Assembly: GCA_024281135.1 (NCBI GenBank)
Contig: JAMXLG010000368.1
Location: 1-27,527, forward strand
From: Vulcanimicrobiia bacterium
GTDB taxonomy: Bacteria; Eremiobacterota; Eremiobacteria; Baltobacterales; Baltobacteraceae
Direction of reading: 5' to 3'
DNA: 27,527 bases
This document shows, in pieces, positions 17,665 to 26,570 of the stretch. The notes under the pieces were generated by a model that saw only the letters and a list, made by a program, of their open reading frames with translations, was not told the DNA's origin and made no database searches. The position numbers and the translations under genes are program-made. Every line of letters starts with the position of its first letter. The first letter of the stretch is position 1.

Positions 17665-17906
17665 TGTATTTCCCGGGTTCGTCCACCTATTTGAGTCCGT
17701 TGCCGAACCCCCACTGACGTTCGTTCCTCGGTTGAATCATCGCGCTACCATCGCCGGACGACGGCGTTTTCTAATGCTTGATGATTGCGGCTTCTTACCT
17801 GCCGCACTTCGTCGTTACTCGAAGTGTTCGTAGTGTAACAAGCCGAGCGTGCCCCTACAAGGACTTTCCGCGGGCATTCACAGCATCTCCACAAGAAGTT
17901 GCAGTT
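17665..17906. other. Intergenic region before the CYTH-CHAD gene
   Basis: No convincing gene lies here. CACTTCG at 17805-17811 and CGAAGTG at 17820-17826 form a perfect 7-base hairpin with an 8-base loop. CCGTTGCCGAA occurs twice, 60 bases apart, once in the terminator stem and once near 17698-17708. The CYTH-CHAD frame is open through 17778 and onward, so its start could lie further upstream. No strong sigma70-type promoter stands out, and no tRNA can be folded. Confidence 0.4.
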
Positions 17907-19445
17907 ATGAACACTCCCTACACACGATACCCTCACACTTCGGGGATACTTGTGGAAATGAACGGTCGAACGGGCTCTATCGAACGCGAAGTCAAGCTTG
18001 GGGTCCCAAGCGGATTTTCGTTAGCGCGGCTTCCCGAAGAAATCAAAAACTACGTTGCTTCGCCTGCGCGCTTCATGCGTCTTCATACGGTGTACTACGA
18101 CACCGCGGATTTACGCTTGATGCGTTGGGGCTGTAGTCTGCGCTACCGGCGAGGCGAAGGTTGGACGCTTAAAATTCCCGTGCTCGCTGCATCCGGCAAA
18201 GCACTCGCACGGACGGAGCACGTTTTTGAAGGCGATCTCGCTCGCGTTCCACAGGAAGCGCTCGATTTAGCAACAGCGTACCTGCGCGGCGCTCCCGTGC
18301 ATCGTGTCGCGGAGCTGCGCACGCTGCGCATCAAGCGAGAGTTTCAGTGCGACGGCAACGAAATCGCTGAAGTAGTGGAAGACGACGTCCGTGTGGTCGA
18401 CGGCACACGTGTCGCGCAACGCTTCGCCCAGGTCGAAATCGAACTTGCGAAAGGCGCCGATCCCGACTCGCTCGACGCGATCGCGGACCTTTTGCAAAAC
18501 GAGGGCGCCGGCGCACCCGACCCGGTTCCAAAGAACGCTCGCGCGTTAGAGAGTGACGGGGCGCCGGAGATCCAGATTCCGTCACTCGACGGGAATGCGA
18601 CGATCGGCGACGTCGTCCGTGCCGCGCTCGGTTCGCCGCTCGAGCAATTCATGCGGTGCGATCCGCTCCTTCGCGTATCGAACGATGACGAAGCGGTACA
18701 CAAGGCTCGCGTCGCGATTCGTAAACTTCGTTCGCATCTGCACACGTTCGCCCCAGTACTCGACGAACCATGGGCGCGCGATCTACGCGAGCGACTACGC
18801 TGGCTGCAAGATGCGCTCGCTCCGGTACGCGACGCTGATGTCTTCGCCCAACGGATGCGCACGCTCGCCGAACGCCTTCCTCACGCCGACATCGGAAGCG
18901 CGAGCAAAGTCCTCGCGACGCTCGATGTACGCGTAAAGGACGAGCACGATCGCCTTCGCGCGCAGTTGCGCGACCCGCACTTCGTGGATTTGCTCGACGA
19001 TCTCGTGAAGTCCGTGCGTGAACCGCTATTTAGTCACGATCCCGCCGAACGGGCAACGCAATGCGTGGCGCACATTTTGCAACGCGTCTACAAGAAGACA
19101 CGCAAAAGCGTGCAAGAGGCTGGCGTGCAACCCTCGGATCGCGCGCTCCATCGCATTCGCATCAAATCGAAGCATCTACGCTACGCCTCCGAAGCATTCG
19201 CTGAAGTCGTAGGCAAGCGCGCAACAAGTTACGCCCTTTCGATAGAGTGCTTGCAGACGATGCTGGGCGACCAGCACGACGGCGTCGTAGCGCTCCAGCG
19301 TCTTCGCACGTTGAACGTTGCGCCCACGGCGAGGTTTGCAGCCGGCGAGCTTGCGATGATGGCGGCCGCTGCGGGCAACGACGCGTGTGAGAAGTGGCGC
19401 GCTCAGTGGAAGTCGATCGCAAAGCGTCGCAGCCGGTTTTGGTAA
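17907..19445 (+). CDS. CYTH and CHAD domain-containing protein
   Basis: About 512 residues. The CYTH (triphosphate tunnel metalloenzyme) domain opens with the ExExK signature EREVK at residues 26-30 and continues to about 215 (YYDTADLRLMRWGCSLRYRRGEGWTLKIP is its central strand set). The CHAD domain covers about 225-505, with histidine-bearing helices VHKARVAIRKLRSHL (H265) and LHRIRIKSKHLRYASEAF. CHAD domains bind polyphosphate; CYTH domains hydrolyse or bind triphosphates or inorganic polyphosphate. The start is uncertain. ATG 17907 has only AAGAAG upstream; GTG 17952 and ATG 17958 would leave the CYTH motif close to the N-terminus and are reasonable. It follows the cox terminator and lies 22 bases before proline dehydrogenase. 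Confidence 0.9.
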   Translation: MNTPYTRYPHTSGILVEMNGRTGSIEREVKLGVPSGFSLARLPEEIKNYVASPARFMRLHTVYYDTADLRLMRWGCSLRYRRGEGWTLKIPVLAASGKALARTEHVFEGDLARVPQEALDLATAYLRGAPVHRVAELRTLRIKREFQCDGNEIAEVVEDDVRVVDGTRVAQRFAQVEIELAKGADPDSLDAIADLLQNEGAGAPDPVPKNARALESDGAPEIQIPSLDGNATIGDVVRAALGSPLEQFMRCDPLLRVSNDDEAVHKARVAIRKLRSHLHTFAPVLDEPWARDLRERLRWLQDALAPVRDADVFAQRMRTLAERLPHADIGSASKVLATLDVRVKDEHDRLRAQLRDPHFVDLLDDLVKSVREPLFSHDPAERATQCVAHILQRVYKKTRKSVQEAGVQPSDRALHRIRIKSKHLRYASEAFAEVVGKRATSYALSIECLQTMLGDQHDGVVALQRLRTLNVAPTARFAAGELAMMAAAAGNDACEKWRAQWKSIAKRRSRFW

Positions 19446-19467
19446 TCGCTACGTCGAAACGCGGACC

Positions 19468-20403
19468 ATGGCCTCGCTTCTAGAACGTCCGCTGCGTGCC
19501 GCAATCTTGGCAGCCGCGGACAACGCAGCGGTTCAGCGCGCGGTATCACGTTACGGCATGCGTCTTGGGGCGCGACGATTCGTCGCCGGCGAACGCGCGG
19601 AAGACTTTCTTGCGGTCACGCAGTCTCTCAATCGCGACGGCTTCTGCGTCGCGTGCGGCATTCTCGGCGAAGGCGTAAAAGACGCCTCTGAAGCCGCGGA
19701 CGCGGCAGATCAATACTGCGACATGCTTCGCACGTTCGCGCATCACGACATGGATGCAAACGTCGCCTTCAAGCTCACGCACGTCGGCCTCGACATCGAT
19801 CCGGAACTTGCGCACGAGCACGCTTCGCGCATCGCAGAAACCGCCCGCGAAGGTGGCAACACCATGCGGCTCGATATGGAGCAATCGCGTTACGTAGACG
19901 GCACGCTCGCGATGTATCGCCGGTTGCACGAACGGTACGATAACGTCGGCTTCGTTCTACAGTCGTACCTCTATCGGAGCGTCGATGATTTAAAAGCGCA
20001 GCTGCCGATGGCGCCGAACGTGCGCCTCGTCAAAGGGGCGTATCTCGAACCGCCCGAGGTGGCGTTTTCATCGAAAGCCGATGTTGACGCGAACTACGTT
20101 CGCCTCGCGGAGATCGCGCTCACGAACCCGGGCTATACCGCAATTGCGACGCACGATCCAAAGATCATCGACGCGGTCGAAGCAATCGTCAAACGCGAAG
20201 GGTTGCCGCTGCGCGGACGTTTCGAATTCCAAATGCTCTACGGCATCGGTGCGCCGATCGCGCAGCGGTTGTTGCGCACCGGGTATCGCGTTCGCCTCGC
20301 CGTTCCGTACGGCAGCTACTGGTTTCCCTATCTGATGCGCCGGTTGGCGGAACGTCCCGCCAATCTCGCGTTCTTTCTCAAAGGAGCTCTCGGACGATCG
20401 TGA
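19468..20403 (+). CDS. Monofunctional proline dehydrogenase
   Basis: A 311-residue FAD-dependent PRODH that oxidises L-proline to pyrroline-5-carboxylate and passes electrons to quinone. Motifs are RLVKGAYLE (186-194), ATHD (227-230), EFQMLYG (253-259) and the substrate-carboxylate arginines in PYLMRRLAERP (287-297). Y288 aligns with the E. coli PutA tyrosine (Tyr540) that favours proline over hydroxyproline. No P5C dehydrogenase gene is present nearby. The start is ATG 19468; the frame is open back into the CHAD gene, and no clear ribosome-binding site is seen. The stop overlaps the DapA-family gene by GTGA, so the two are translationally coupled. Confidence 0.92.
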   Translation: MASLLERPLRAAILAAADNAAVQRAVSRYGMRLGARRFVAGERAEDFLAVTQSLNRDGFCVACGILGEGVKDASEAADAADQYCDMLRTFAHHDMDANVAFKLTHVGLDIDPELAHEHASRIAETAREGGNTMRLDMEQSRYVDGTLAMYRRLHERYDNVGFVLQSYLYRSVDDLKAQLPMAPNVRLVKGAYLEPPEVAFSSKADVDANYVRLAEIALTNPGYTAIATHDPKIIDAVEAIVKREGLPLRGRFEFQMLYGIGAPIAQRLLRTGYRVRLAVPYGSYWFPYLMRRLAERPANLAFFLKGALGRS

Positions 20404-21221
20404 TTGCACCCTCGACACTTGCCGGCGTTTGGTCAGCCACGATTACCCCGGTCGACGCAGACCTCGAACCCGACGCGCCGCGCGCCGCTGCGTTCTATCA
20501 CGAACTTCTCGCGAATGGTATCGACGGCTTGAATGTCCTCGGCACGAACGGCGAAGCCGTGTCGCTCTCGGTACAGCAGCGCATCGCATTCATGCGCGGT
20601 TTAATCGAAGCAGGTATTCCCGTCGCGCGCACGATGTTCGGCACCGGCGCTTGTGCAGTCGACGACGTCGTTGAGTTGAATCGTACGGCGGTCGAGCTCG
20701 GTGTTGCAGCGTCATTGATCATTCCGCCGTTCTACTATCGCGACGCGGGCGATGACGGGATTCTACGTTTCTTCGATGCGCTCTTTGCGCGCGTTACTCC
20801 GCCACCCGTGCTGCTCTACAATTTTCCGCGAATGAGCGGCATTACGTTCACCGCCGATCTCGTCGACAGGTTGATGGAATCGTTCCCCGCCAAAATCGTG
20901 GGCATGAAAGACAGCTCCAACGACGCATCACTTCAACGCGAAGTACTGCGGCGCCACCCGGAACTGCGTGTCTTCACGGGATCGGAAGAGTCGCTCCCGG
21001 ATGTTCTGACGTTCGGCGGAGCGGGTTGCATCTCAGGAAGCGTCGCGTTGTGGCCGCAACTTGCCGGCGACTACTATCGCACCCGCGATGAAAAACTCGG
21101 CGAAGAACTGACACAGAAGCGTCGCTCGCTCAGCGGCGGCTCATTGATCACGACCGTCCGCGAACGAATCGCCCAAGGCCGCCACGACGACAACTGGCGC
21201 CGCGGCATCCCACCGCTTTAG
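20400..21221 (+). CDS. DapA/DHDPS-family pyruvate-dependent lyase or aldolase
   Basis: A 273-residue TIM-barrel enzyme of the dihydrodipicolinate synthase/N-acetylneuraminate lyase family. The Schiff-base lysine is K170 in IVGMKDSS, the catalytic tyrosine is Y140 in LLYNFPRMSG, and the GTNGE loop is at 48-52. True DHDPS has an arginine five residues after the tyrosine for the ASA carboxylate; here that position is M145 (an arginine occurs one residue earlier). This and the YNFP motif point to a 2-keto-3-deoxy-acid or hydroxy-oxoacid aldolase rather than lysine synthesis. GTG 20400 overlaps the proline dehydrogenase stop. The gene ends nine bases from the convergent OPT transporter gene. Confidence 0.9.
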   Translation: MIAPSTLAGVWSATITPVDADLEPDAPRAAAFYHELLANGIDGLNVLGTNGEAVSLSVQQRIAFMRGLIEAGIPVARTMFGTGACAVDDVVELNRTAVELGVAASLIIPPFYYRDAGDDGILRFFDALFARVTPPPVLLYNFPRMSGITFTADLVDRLMESFPAKIVGMKDSSNDASLQREVLRRHPELRVFTGSEESLPDVLTFGGAGCISGSVALWPQLAGDYYRTRDEKLGEELTQKRRSLSGGSLITTVRERIAQGRHDDNWRRGIPPL

Positions 21222-21230
21222 AGCCCCGCG

Positions 21231-23228
21231 TTACACGGTGCGCGCTTTACGTCCGATCCAGCGGTAGAGTACGAACGGAACCAGGACGAACGCCGCGACC
21301 GCGAGTGGTGTTGCAAATGCAAAGTCTGCGGGGAAGATTGCGAACGGCTGCGACGGATCGGCTACGGGAATCAGACCGCGTTGTGCGGCGACGATGATGC
21401 CCGCGTAGAGCACGCCCCAGAGACTTTCGCCGACGATCAGGCCGGACGCAACGAGCACACCCAAACGGCGCGCAGCGTCGGGATTCGGTTTGTTGCGAAT
21501 CCAATTGTTGTAGATCGTCCCGAAGATCGCACCAACGACGACCGGTGCTGTTGCCGTCGGCGGAAGATAGATGCCGAGCCCAACGGCAAGCGGCGGAAAA
21601 CGAAAGCGTCCCGAGACGCGTCCGAGTTCGTCGATGACGATCACAATGATGCCGATCAACACGCCGATGCCGATGAGATTCCACGGCGTCGTCGCTCCGA
21701 TCACGCCTTTAGCGAGCGTCGAAATCAGCGTCGCTTGCGGCGCTTCCAAACCCTTACCGCCGAAACCATACGCCTTGTTCAACACATCGAGAACCGGCGG
21801 AATAATGATCGCACCGAAGATTACGCCGACGATCAATGCGACCTGCTGACGCCACGGCGTCGCTCCGACGAGCTGACCCGTCTTTAGATCTTGCAAATTG
21901 TCATTCGAAATCGTCGCGACATTGATGAGAATCGCGGTGATGAACAACGCGTACGCGACAAGCGCAGGCGTCGTTGCCGGATCTGCTTTGACGACGAGCA
22001 ACAGCAACAGCGCCGCAAAAATAACTGACAGAATCGCCATGCCGGAGACCGGCGAATTCGACGATCCGATCAACCCCGCCATGTAGCCCGTTGCGGCAGC
22101 AACAAAGAGTCCCACGACCACGATGTAGAGAATGCCTACGATAACGAGCGGAGCGATCATCGACTCCAATGCGGTTCCCGAGAGAAACACCCACAGCAGA
22201 ATGAGAATCGGGATGAAGCACGCGATCGAGATCATCACGACGACGTTGAACGGAAGATCTTGCTCTGTGATGTCGACGGCCGTGCCCGCTTGACGCGCAC
22301 GCGTCGAAGCAATCGACGATCTCACGCCCTTCCATACCGGCGTCGCCAAGCGCAAGAGCGTCCAAATTCCCGCGATTCCGATCGTACCCGCGCCGATGAA
22401 GCGCACGTCCTGTCCGCGAATGGCGTTCGCAATATCGGCAATCGCGCCGGTCTGCGGATGGATCGCCGAAAAGATGGGAATCAAAATTCCCCACGCGATG
22501 AACAGTCCTCCGAAAATCGCCATGCCGACGCTGAGTCCGATTAGATGGCCGACACCGACAAGCGCAAGCGACGTCGAGAAACCCATGCCGGTAATCGCGG
22601 GGCCGATCTTTGCATAACCGGCGAACTCGCTTGCAAAAAGACGAATTGCCGTGCCCACTTGCACCGCGGCTGAAGCAATCGAACTCACGACCAGCGCGAT
22701 GAGCCCGAGCCGGTTCTCGGCCGCTGCTTCTTCTTTGTGCGCGCCTGCACCGACTTCGAGTACTTCAGCTGCAGCAACGCCTTCGGGATATGGAAGATCG
22801 GAACCGGTGACGAGCGCGCGCCGCAACGGCACGCTATACATCACGCCGAGAATTCCGCCGAGCGCACAGACCAGAAACGATTCCCAAAAGGGGAAGTGCG
22901 TCCACCAGCTCACCATCACGAGCCCCGGTAACACGAAGATCACCGACGATAACGTGCCTGCCGCGGATGCCACGGTCTGCACGATATTGTTCTCCCAGAT
23001 CGTTGCGTTGCGGAACGAACGCAACGCCGCCATCGAAATGACGGCGGCCGGGATCGACGACGCAAACGTCAGCCCGACCTTGAGGCCGAGATAGACATTG
23101 GCGGCAGTGAAGACGAGAGTGATGAGGCCGCCGAGAAGCAGGCCGCGCACCGTTAACTCGAGCGCGCCTGCCGGCCGGGATGCCGGGTGAACTACGCCGG
23201 ATGGGCTTGTCGTCTCTGTGAGTTGCAC
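21231..23228 (-). CDS. OPT-family oligopeptide/metal-chelate transporter
   Basis: A polytopic membrane protein of about 665 residues with many hydrophobic helices. It begins with ELTVRGLLLGGLITLVFTAANVYLGLKVGLTF, a start characteristic of prokaryotic OPT transporters, and contains SDLPYPEGVAAAEVL and GLIGSSNSPVSGMAIL. Family members import peptides or metal chelates with protons; the substrate is not known. The frame is open to ATG 23312, but that start would overlap the upstream gene by 44 bases and add a polar, arginine-rich tail of about 28 residues. GTG 23228, 40 bases after the upstream stop, is preferred, though neither has a good ribosome-binding site. It is probably co-transcribed with the small PAS-like gene. 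Confidence 0.9.
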   Translation of the reverse strand: MQLTETTSPSGVVHPASRPAGALELTVRGLLLGGLITLVFTAANVYLGLKVGLTFASSIPAAVISMAALRSFRNATIWENNIVQTVASAAGTLSSVIFVLPGLVMVSWWTHFPFWESFLVCALGGILGVMYSVPLRRALVTGSDLPYPEGVAAAEVLEVGAGAHKEEAAAENRLGLIALVVSSIASAAVQVGTAIRLFASEFAGYAKIGPAITGMGFSTSLALVGVGHLIGLSVGMAIFGGLFIAWGILIPIFSAIHPQTGAIADIANAIRGQDVRFIGAGTIGIAGIWTLLRLATPVWKGVRSSIASTRARQAGTAVDITEQDLPFNVVVMISIACFIPILILLWVFLSGTALESMIAPLVIVGILYIVVVGLFVAAATGYMAGLIGSSNSPVSGMAILSVIFAALLLLLVVKADPATTPALVAYALFITAILINVATISNDNLQDLKTGQLVGATPWRQQVALIVGVIFGAIIIPPVLDVLNKAYGFGGKGLEAPQATLISTLAKGVIGATTPWNLIGIGVLIGIIVIVIDELGRVSGRFRFPPLAVGLGIYLPPTATAPVVVGAIFGTIYNNWIRNKPNPDAARRLGVLVASGLIVGESLWGVLYAGIIVAAQRGLIPVADPSQPFAIFPADFAFATPLAVAAFVLVPFVLYRWIGRKARTV

Positions 23229-23268
23229 CCGCTTTCGATTGTCGCGCCCCGGGCGAGGTACCTTTTGT

Positions 23269-23640
23269 TTATCCGGCCGAGCGCTGAACGAAGACGGCGA
23301 TGCGCCTGCCATCGTACCCGTGGAGCGGCGCTACCGTCACTTGCAAATCGCTCACTGCGGCTGTAGCGGGACTTGCGGTCCGGGGGTTACGCCAAGCCGC
23401 AGTGAGAGCGCGCACGACACGATCGATCGGTCCGGGCAAAGCGTCCACGCCCGAAGTCGCGTCGTACATCTGTGCGAGCGGATCTTCACCGGTGGAGGGC
23501 CCGGCCATGATGACCCGATACGCCTCGTCTAGGATGAAGCAGTAAGGCACGGCGCCGGTCAGGCGCTGTGAGCGGTTCGGGTGCTCTTGAATGTCTTGGT
23601 AGGTTGCTTGGGCTGCTGCAAACACGGTGGGGTCCTCCAT
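23269..23640 (-). CDS. Small PAS-like protein, function unknown
   Basis: A 123-residue protein. The segment VPYCFILDEAYRVIMAG (31-47) and the final strands SDLQVTVAPLHGYDGRRIAVFVQR (97-120) suggest a single PAS-like sensor fold. I believe similar segments occur at the N-terminus of LuxR-type regulators in related uncultured bacteria, but here there is no DNA-binding domain. That comparison is from memory and unchecked. The start is ATG 23640; GTG 23667 is possible. Neither has a clear ribosome-binding site. The gene is divergent from the large LuxR regulator across 73 bases and lies upstream of the OPT transporter gene, so it may sense something for either. Confidence 0.65.
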   Translation of the reverse strand: MEDPTVFAAAQATYQDIQEHPNRSQRLTGAVPYCFILDEAYRVIMAGPSTGEDPLAQMYDATSGVDALPGPIDRVVRALTAAWRNPRTASPATAAVSDLQVTVAPLHGYDGRRIAVFVQRSAG

Positions 23641-23672
23641 GCCACTATCGTAGGCAAACCGGCCCACACCGA

Positions 23673-23693
23673 AATCCGGGGAAACCCCTGGTT
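23673..23693. promoter_or_regulatory. Imperfect palindrome between the PAS-like gene and the LuxR gene
   Basis: In the 73-base divergent gap (23641-23713), GGGG and CCCC flank AAA, and partly paired AA/TT ends give an imperfect 21-base dyad. It lies 20 bases upstream of the GTG start of the LuxR-type regulator gene. It is a candidate operator only; promoter elements for either gene are not clear. Confidence 0.3.
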
Positions 23694-23713
23694 TTCAGAC
23701 GAACCACGCCGCC

Positions 23714-26299
23714 GTGACGACGATTTTCGGGCGCGAGGCTGAGCTCGGGCGTATTCGACGTTTGCTCGAGTCTGCTCAGAGCAACCGGCTGGTGCGCGCC
23801 GTTCGCATTCTCGGACCAAGCGGCGTCGGCAAAACGGCCCTTGCGACGAACGCCGCCGATTCGGCGCGCGACGTTGGCTGGCTCGTCGCCATTGCGCAAT
23901 GCTTCCGAATCCACAGTTCACTTCCACTCTTCCTAGCACGTCGCCTGACGCGCGCGATTATCGAAGCACTCCACGATCGTGCCGAAAAGTACCGCTCGGG
24001 ACTCGACCTCGAAAACGACAAGCCGGAACGGTTTGAGGAAGCGTTTTACCGTCTCATCGAAGCGGTGACGCTGGACTTCCCATTGCTTCTGCTCGTTGAC
24101 GATGCGCAGTGGGCGGATGAGGCAAGCCGTGATCTAATCGCTCGCACCGCCACGGCCCTTGCGGATCGCCCGGTCGTCTTGCTCTCAACCGAGCGCAATG
24201 ATGAGTATCCAGAAGCCGCGTTTCCGTTGGAAGACGAAGCGATCGCGGTAAGTGAGCTAAGCAAGCGCGCCGCCGAACAGCTTACGCGCTTGGTTTTCCC
24301 AGACGCGAATGACAACGTTGTCGCAAGCATTATTGCAAGTGCGGGGACACGCGCTGTTGACATTGTCGCGGTAGCCGAAGCCGCTCGCGACGCCGACGCG
24401 TCGACGTCGAAAGCGGTAAATGCCAGTACTCGAACCGTTATCGCGCGCGACCTAGCTGTTCTGGATGCGCCGGTTCGAACGTTTCTCCAGACGTGCGCGC
24501 TCATCCAAGAGCCGATCGATTTCGGTCTCTTGCGTCTTATGTGGCCCCAAGCCGAACTACTAGAGCTCATCGGTAAGGCGTCCGGGCGATATCTGGTTGA
24601 AGACGAAGGTGAACTACATTTCGTGCATGCTGCCATCATGGAGTCGGTTCACGAGACGATTCCCATCGAAATTCCGCTGCGCTATCGGATCATCGAAGCA
24701 CTGAAAGCGCTCCCTTCGCCTCGCCTCGACGATTACGAACGCTTAGCTCAACAAGCTGCCGCAACGCGCGATACGCAATTGGAACGCGACACACTGTTAA
24801 AGTTGGCGCAAGCCGCTATGATGAAGTCGTTCCACACACTCGCCGCAGAGGCCATGGAACGAGCGCTTGTTCTTGCGTCTCCCACTTCGGCGGAAATAGT
24901 CCCATTTTTCACGCAGCTCTCGCAACTCTACAACACGATGGGTCGCGAAGCGGACTCTGTCCGGATTTGCTACGACGGCTTGGCCACAGCGCGGGATGCA
25001 GGCATCAACGATGGCATAGGCAACGTTGCCGCGTCGCTTATTCTTGCACTGTGGCACACAGGTCAATATGCAACCGCACGAAGCGAATACGCGCGCTATA
25101 GTGCAACCTTGACATCGGCGGCAGACCGAGCTCAGTTGCTGAGCGCGGGATCGTACATTGAGATGCACTCCGGAAATTTCGCGGCCCTGCAGCAGCTCAG
25201 TGACGATTTCGCAAAACTGAATCCCGCGCCGAATCCGTTCGTTCAACTCCGCCAGCTCACGGCGGAAGCATTTGCCGCGTTACGCCTTGGCGACGGTTCA
25301 CGTGCGCTCGAGCTCGCTGCTATGTCGGAACGATTGGGCGAATCTCTGCCGCCAATCGCAATGACGATGCCGCGCAACGTGCGCATGCTTCACGCAATAC
25401 AGTTCCTGGGAATTCCCGCAGCCGAGCAAATCATCGCTGCAAAGCAAAACGAATTGGGCCAAGTGCTCGCAGAAGTGTTGCTTGCCGTTGCGCAGCTGTC
25501 CCGCGGCCAATTCTCCGACCTTCGCGAATACGTGTCCGAGACTTTGGTGCGACGCCGCGATCGTTTGCCGCGGCGTGTCATCGTTACGTCGTACGCAGTC
25601 TCAGCTGCATTTGATGAGCAGCAAGCCGCGCATCCGTTGTGGTCGGTTGTTACGGAGGAAGTTTCGCACTACCACTCCGGTGAGCGGGCGACGCCTTTAG
25701 TGCCGTTGACTGCGGCCTGGCTTGCCGTGACCCACACGCGAGCAGGGTCAGGCGCAAACAGGATACTGCAAGAGTTGATTGAGCTCCACTCACGGCCGTT
25801 CGACGTCATGGTGTTCTCGTACCCGATTCTTCTCGTTCTTGCTGCACGGCGTCTGAATGCAAAAGACCAGCTTGAGCGACTCGCCGACGAGAAATTCGTA
25901 TGGAACGATAAACACCCGTGGTCGCAAGCGCAGGGCCTTCTTTCACGGGGCGCGGCACTCAACGCACTTGGCCGCCGCGAGGCTTCAGCGCTTTTGGAAG
26001 ATGCCCGTAAGCGCTTTGATATGCTCGGGATGACGTTTTTCAGCCAATACTCATCGTCGCTGCTCGGAGCAATGCCGGTAGCCGAACCGGCGAATGAGCT
26101 GAAAAAAACGACGCGACGAGAGCGCGAAGTCGCAGCTCTCGTCGCGGAAGGCCGTACGAACAAAGAAATCGCACAAGAACTCGTCCTTAGCGAGCGAACC
26201 GTCGAAGGACACATCGCAAATCTTTTTGCGAAGGTCAACGTCGGTTCGCGGACGCAGCTGGCCGCGTGGTTCTTGAAGACTACGACTTCTGTTGCATAA
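23714..26299 (+). CDS. LAL-type LuxR-family transcriptional regulator with AAA ATPase domain
   Basis: An 861-residue large ATP-binding LuxR (MalT-like) regulator. The AAA/STAND ATPase begins at the N-terminus: Walker A GPSGVGKT at residues 34-41 and Walker B LLLLVDDAQWAD ending near 134. A long helical, TPR-like middle (about 330-780) probably binds ligand or partner. The last 66 residues form a LuxR helix-turn-helix (TRREREVAALVAEGRTNKEI, then LSERTVEGHIANLFAKVNV). ATP and a ligand are expected to drive multimer formation and DNA binding; ligand and targets are unknown. The start is GTG 23714, with no visible ribosome-binding site, so the transcript may be leaderless or nearly so. The 3' end overlaps the convergent small gene by 20 bases. 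Confidence 0.92.
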   Translation: MTTIFGREAELGRIRRLLESAQSNRLVRAVRILGPSGVGKTALATNAADSARDVGWLVAIAQCFRIHSSLPLFLARRLTRAIIEALHDRAEKYRSGLDLENDKPERFEEAFYRLIEAVTLDFPLLLLVDDAQWADEASRDLIARTATALADRPVVLLSTERNDEYPEAAFPLEDEAIAVSELSKRAAEQLTRLVFPDANDNVVASIIASAGTRAVDIVAVAEAARDADASTSKAVNASTRTVIARDLAVLDAPVRTFLQTCALIQEPIDFGLLRLMWPQAELLELIGKASGRYLVEDEGELHFVHAAIMESVHETIPIEIPLRYRIIEALKALPSPRLDDYERLAQQAAATRDTQLERDTLLKLAQAAMMKSFHTLAAEAMERALVLASPTSAEIVPFFTQLSQLYNTMGREADSVRICYDGLATARDAGINDGIGNVAASLILALWHTGQYATARSEYARYSATLTSAADRAQLLSAGSYIEMHSGNFAALQQLSDDFAKLNPAPNPFVQLRQLTAEAFAALRLGDGSRALELAAMSERLGESLPPIAMTMPRNVRMLHAIQFLGIPAAEQIIAAKQNELGQVLAEVLLAVAQLSRGQFSDLREYVSETLVRRRDRLPRRVIVTSYAVSAAFDEQQAAHPLWSVVTEEVSHYHSGERATPLVPLTAAWLAVTHTRAGSGANRILQELIELHSRPFDVMVFSYPILLVLAARRLNAKDQLERLADEKFVWNDKHPWSQAQGLLSRGAALNALGRREASALLEDARKRFDMLGMTFFSQYSSSLLGAMPVAEPANELKKTTRREREVAALVAEGRTNKEIAQELVLSERTVEGHIANLFAKVNVGSRTQLAAWFLKTTTSVA

Positions 26300-26570
26300 G
26301 TGCGATAAAGCCGACGTGTTGAGGCGCGTCATCGTGCGCGGCTTTGATCTTCCCTACGTTTTCCTGGAGCTGTGAATCGACATACTGCGCCATCGCGATG
26401 ATGTCGGCTTGCGACGGTGCCTGGCTTAGTCCCACGGTCTTTTGCACGAGTGCGCCGATTGCGGCGTAGTCGTCCTTCGCGATTCCGGACCATTCCTGAT
26501 AAACATCCGGTGATGTCTGCAGCGCATGCAGAAAGCCGGCGGCTGTTGCGCGCCGTTGCGTGTCAGTCAT
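26280..26570 (-). CDS. Small hypothetical protein with Nif11-leader-like layout
   Basis: A 96-residue soluble protein: FLHALQTSPDVYQEW near residues 13-27, a middle AAIGALVQKTVGLSQAPSQADIIAMAQYV at about 36-64, and a tail ending HVGFIALMQQKS. The spacing of FL..L...P, then a helix ending in G, then a short polar turn and a second helix resembles Nif11-type leader peptides of RiPP precursors. No double-glycine cleavage site or cysteine is present. Its ATG overlaps the stop of the upstream methyltransferase gene (ATGA), which strongly supports translation and a shared function. It is not confidently assigned to any family. Confidence 0.65.
   Translation of the reverse strand: MTDTQRRATAAGFLHALQTSPDVYQEWSGIAKDDYAAIGALVQKTVGLSQAPSQADIIAMAQYVDSQLQENVGKIKAAHDDAPQHVGFIALMQQKS

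Noticed and set aside
17665..17800. Possible tRNA suggested by a GGGTTCGTCC stretch after the terminator
   Set aside because: No acceptor stem, D arm or anticodon arm can be folded around it.
17745..17936. 63-codon minus-strand open frame in the gap after the cox terminator
   Set aside because: There is no ribosome-binding site, its composition is unlike the neighbouring proteins, and it overlaps the possible start region of the CYTH-CHAD gene.
20400..21221. Assignment as dapA for lysine biosynthesis
   Set aside because: The DHDPS arginine position is methionine, and the gene is coupled to proline dehydrogenase rather than to lysine genes.
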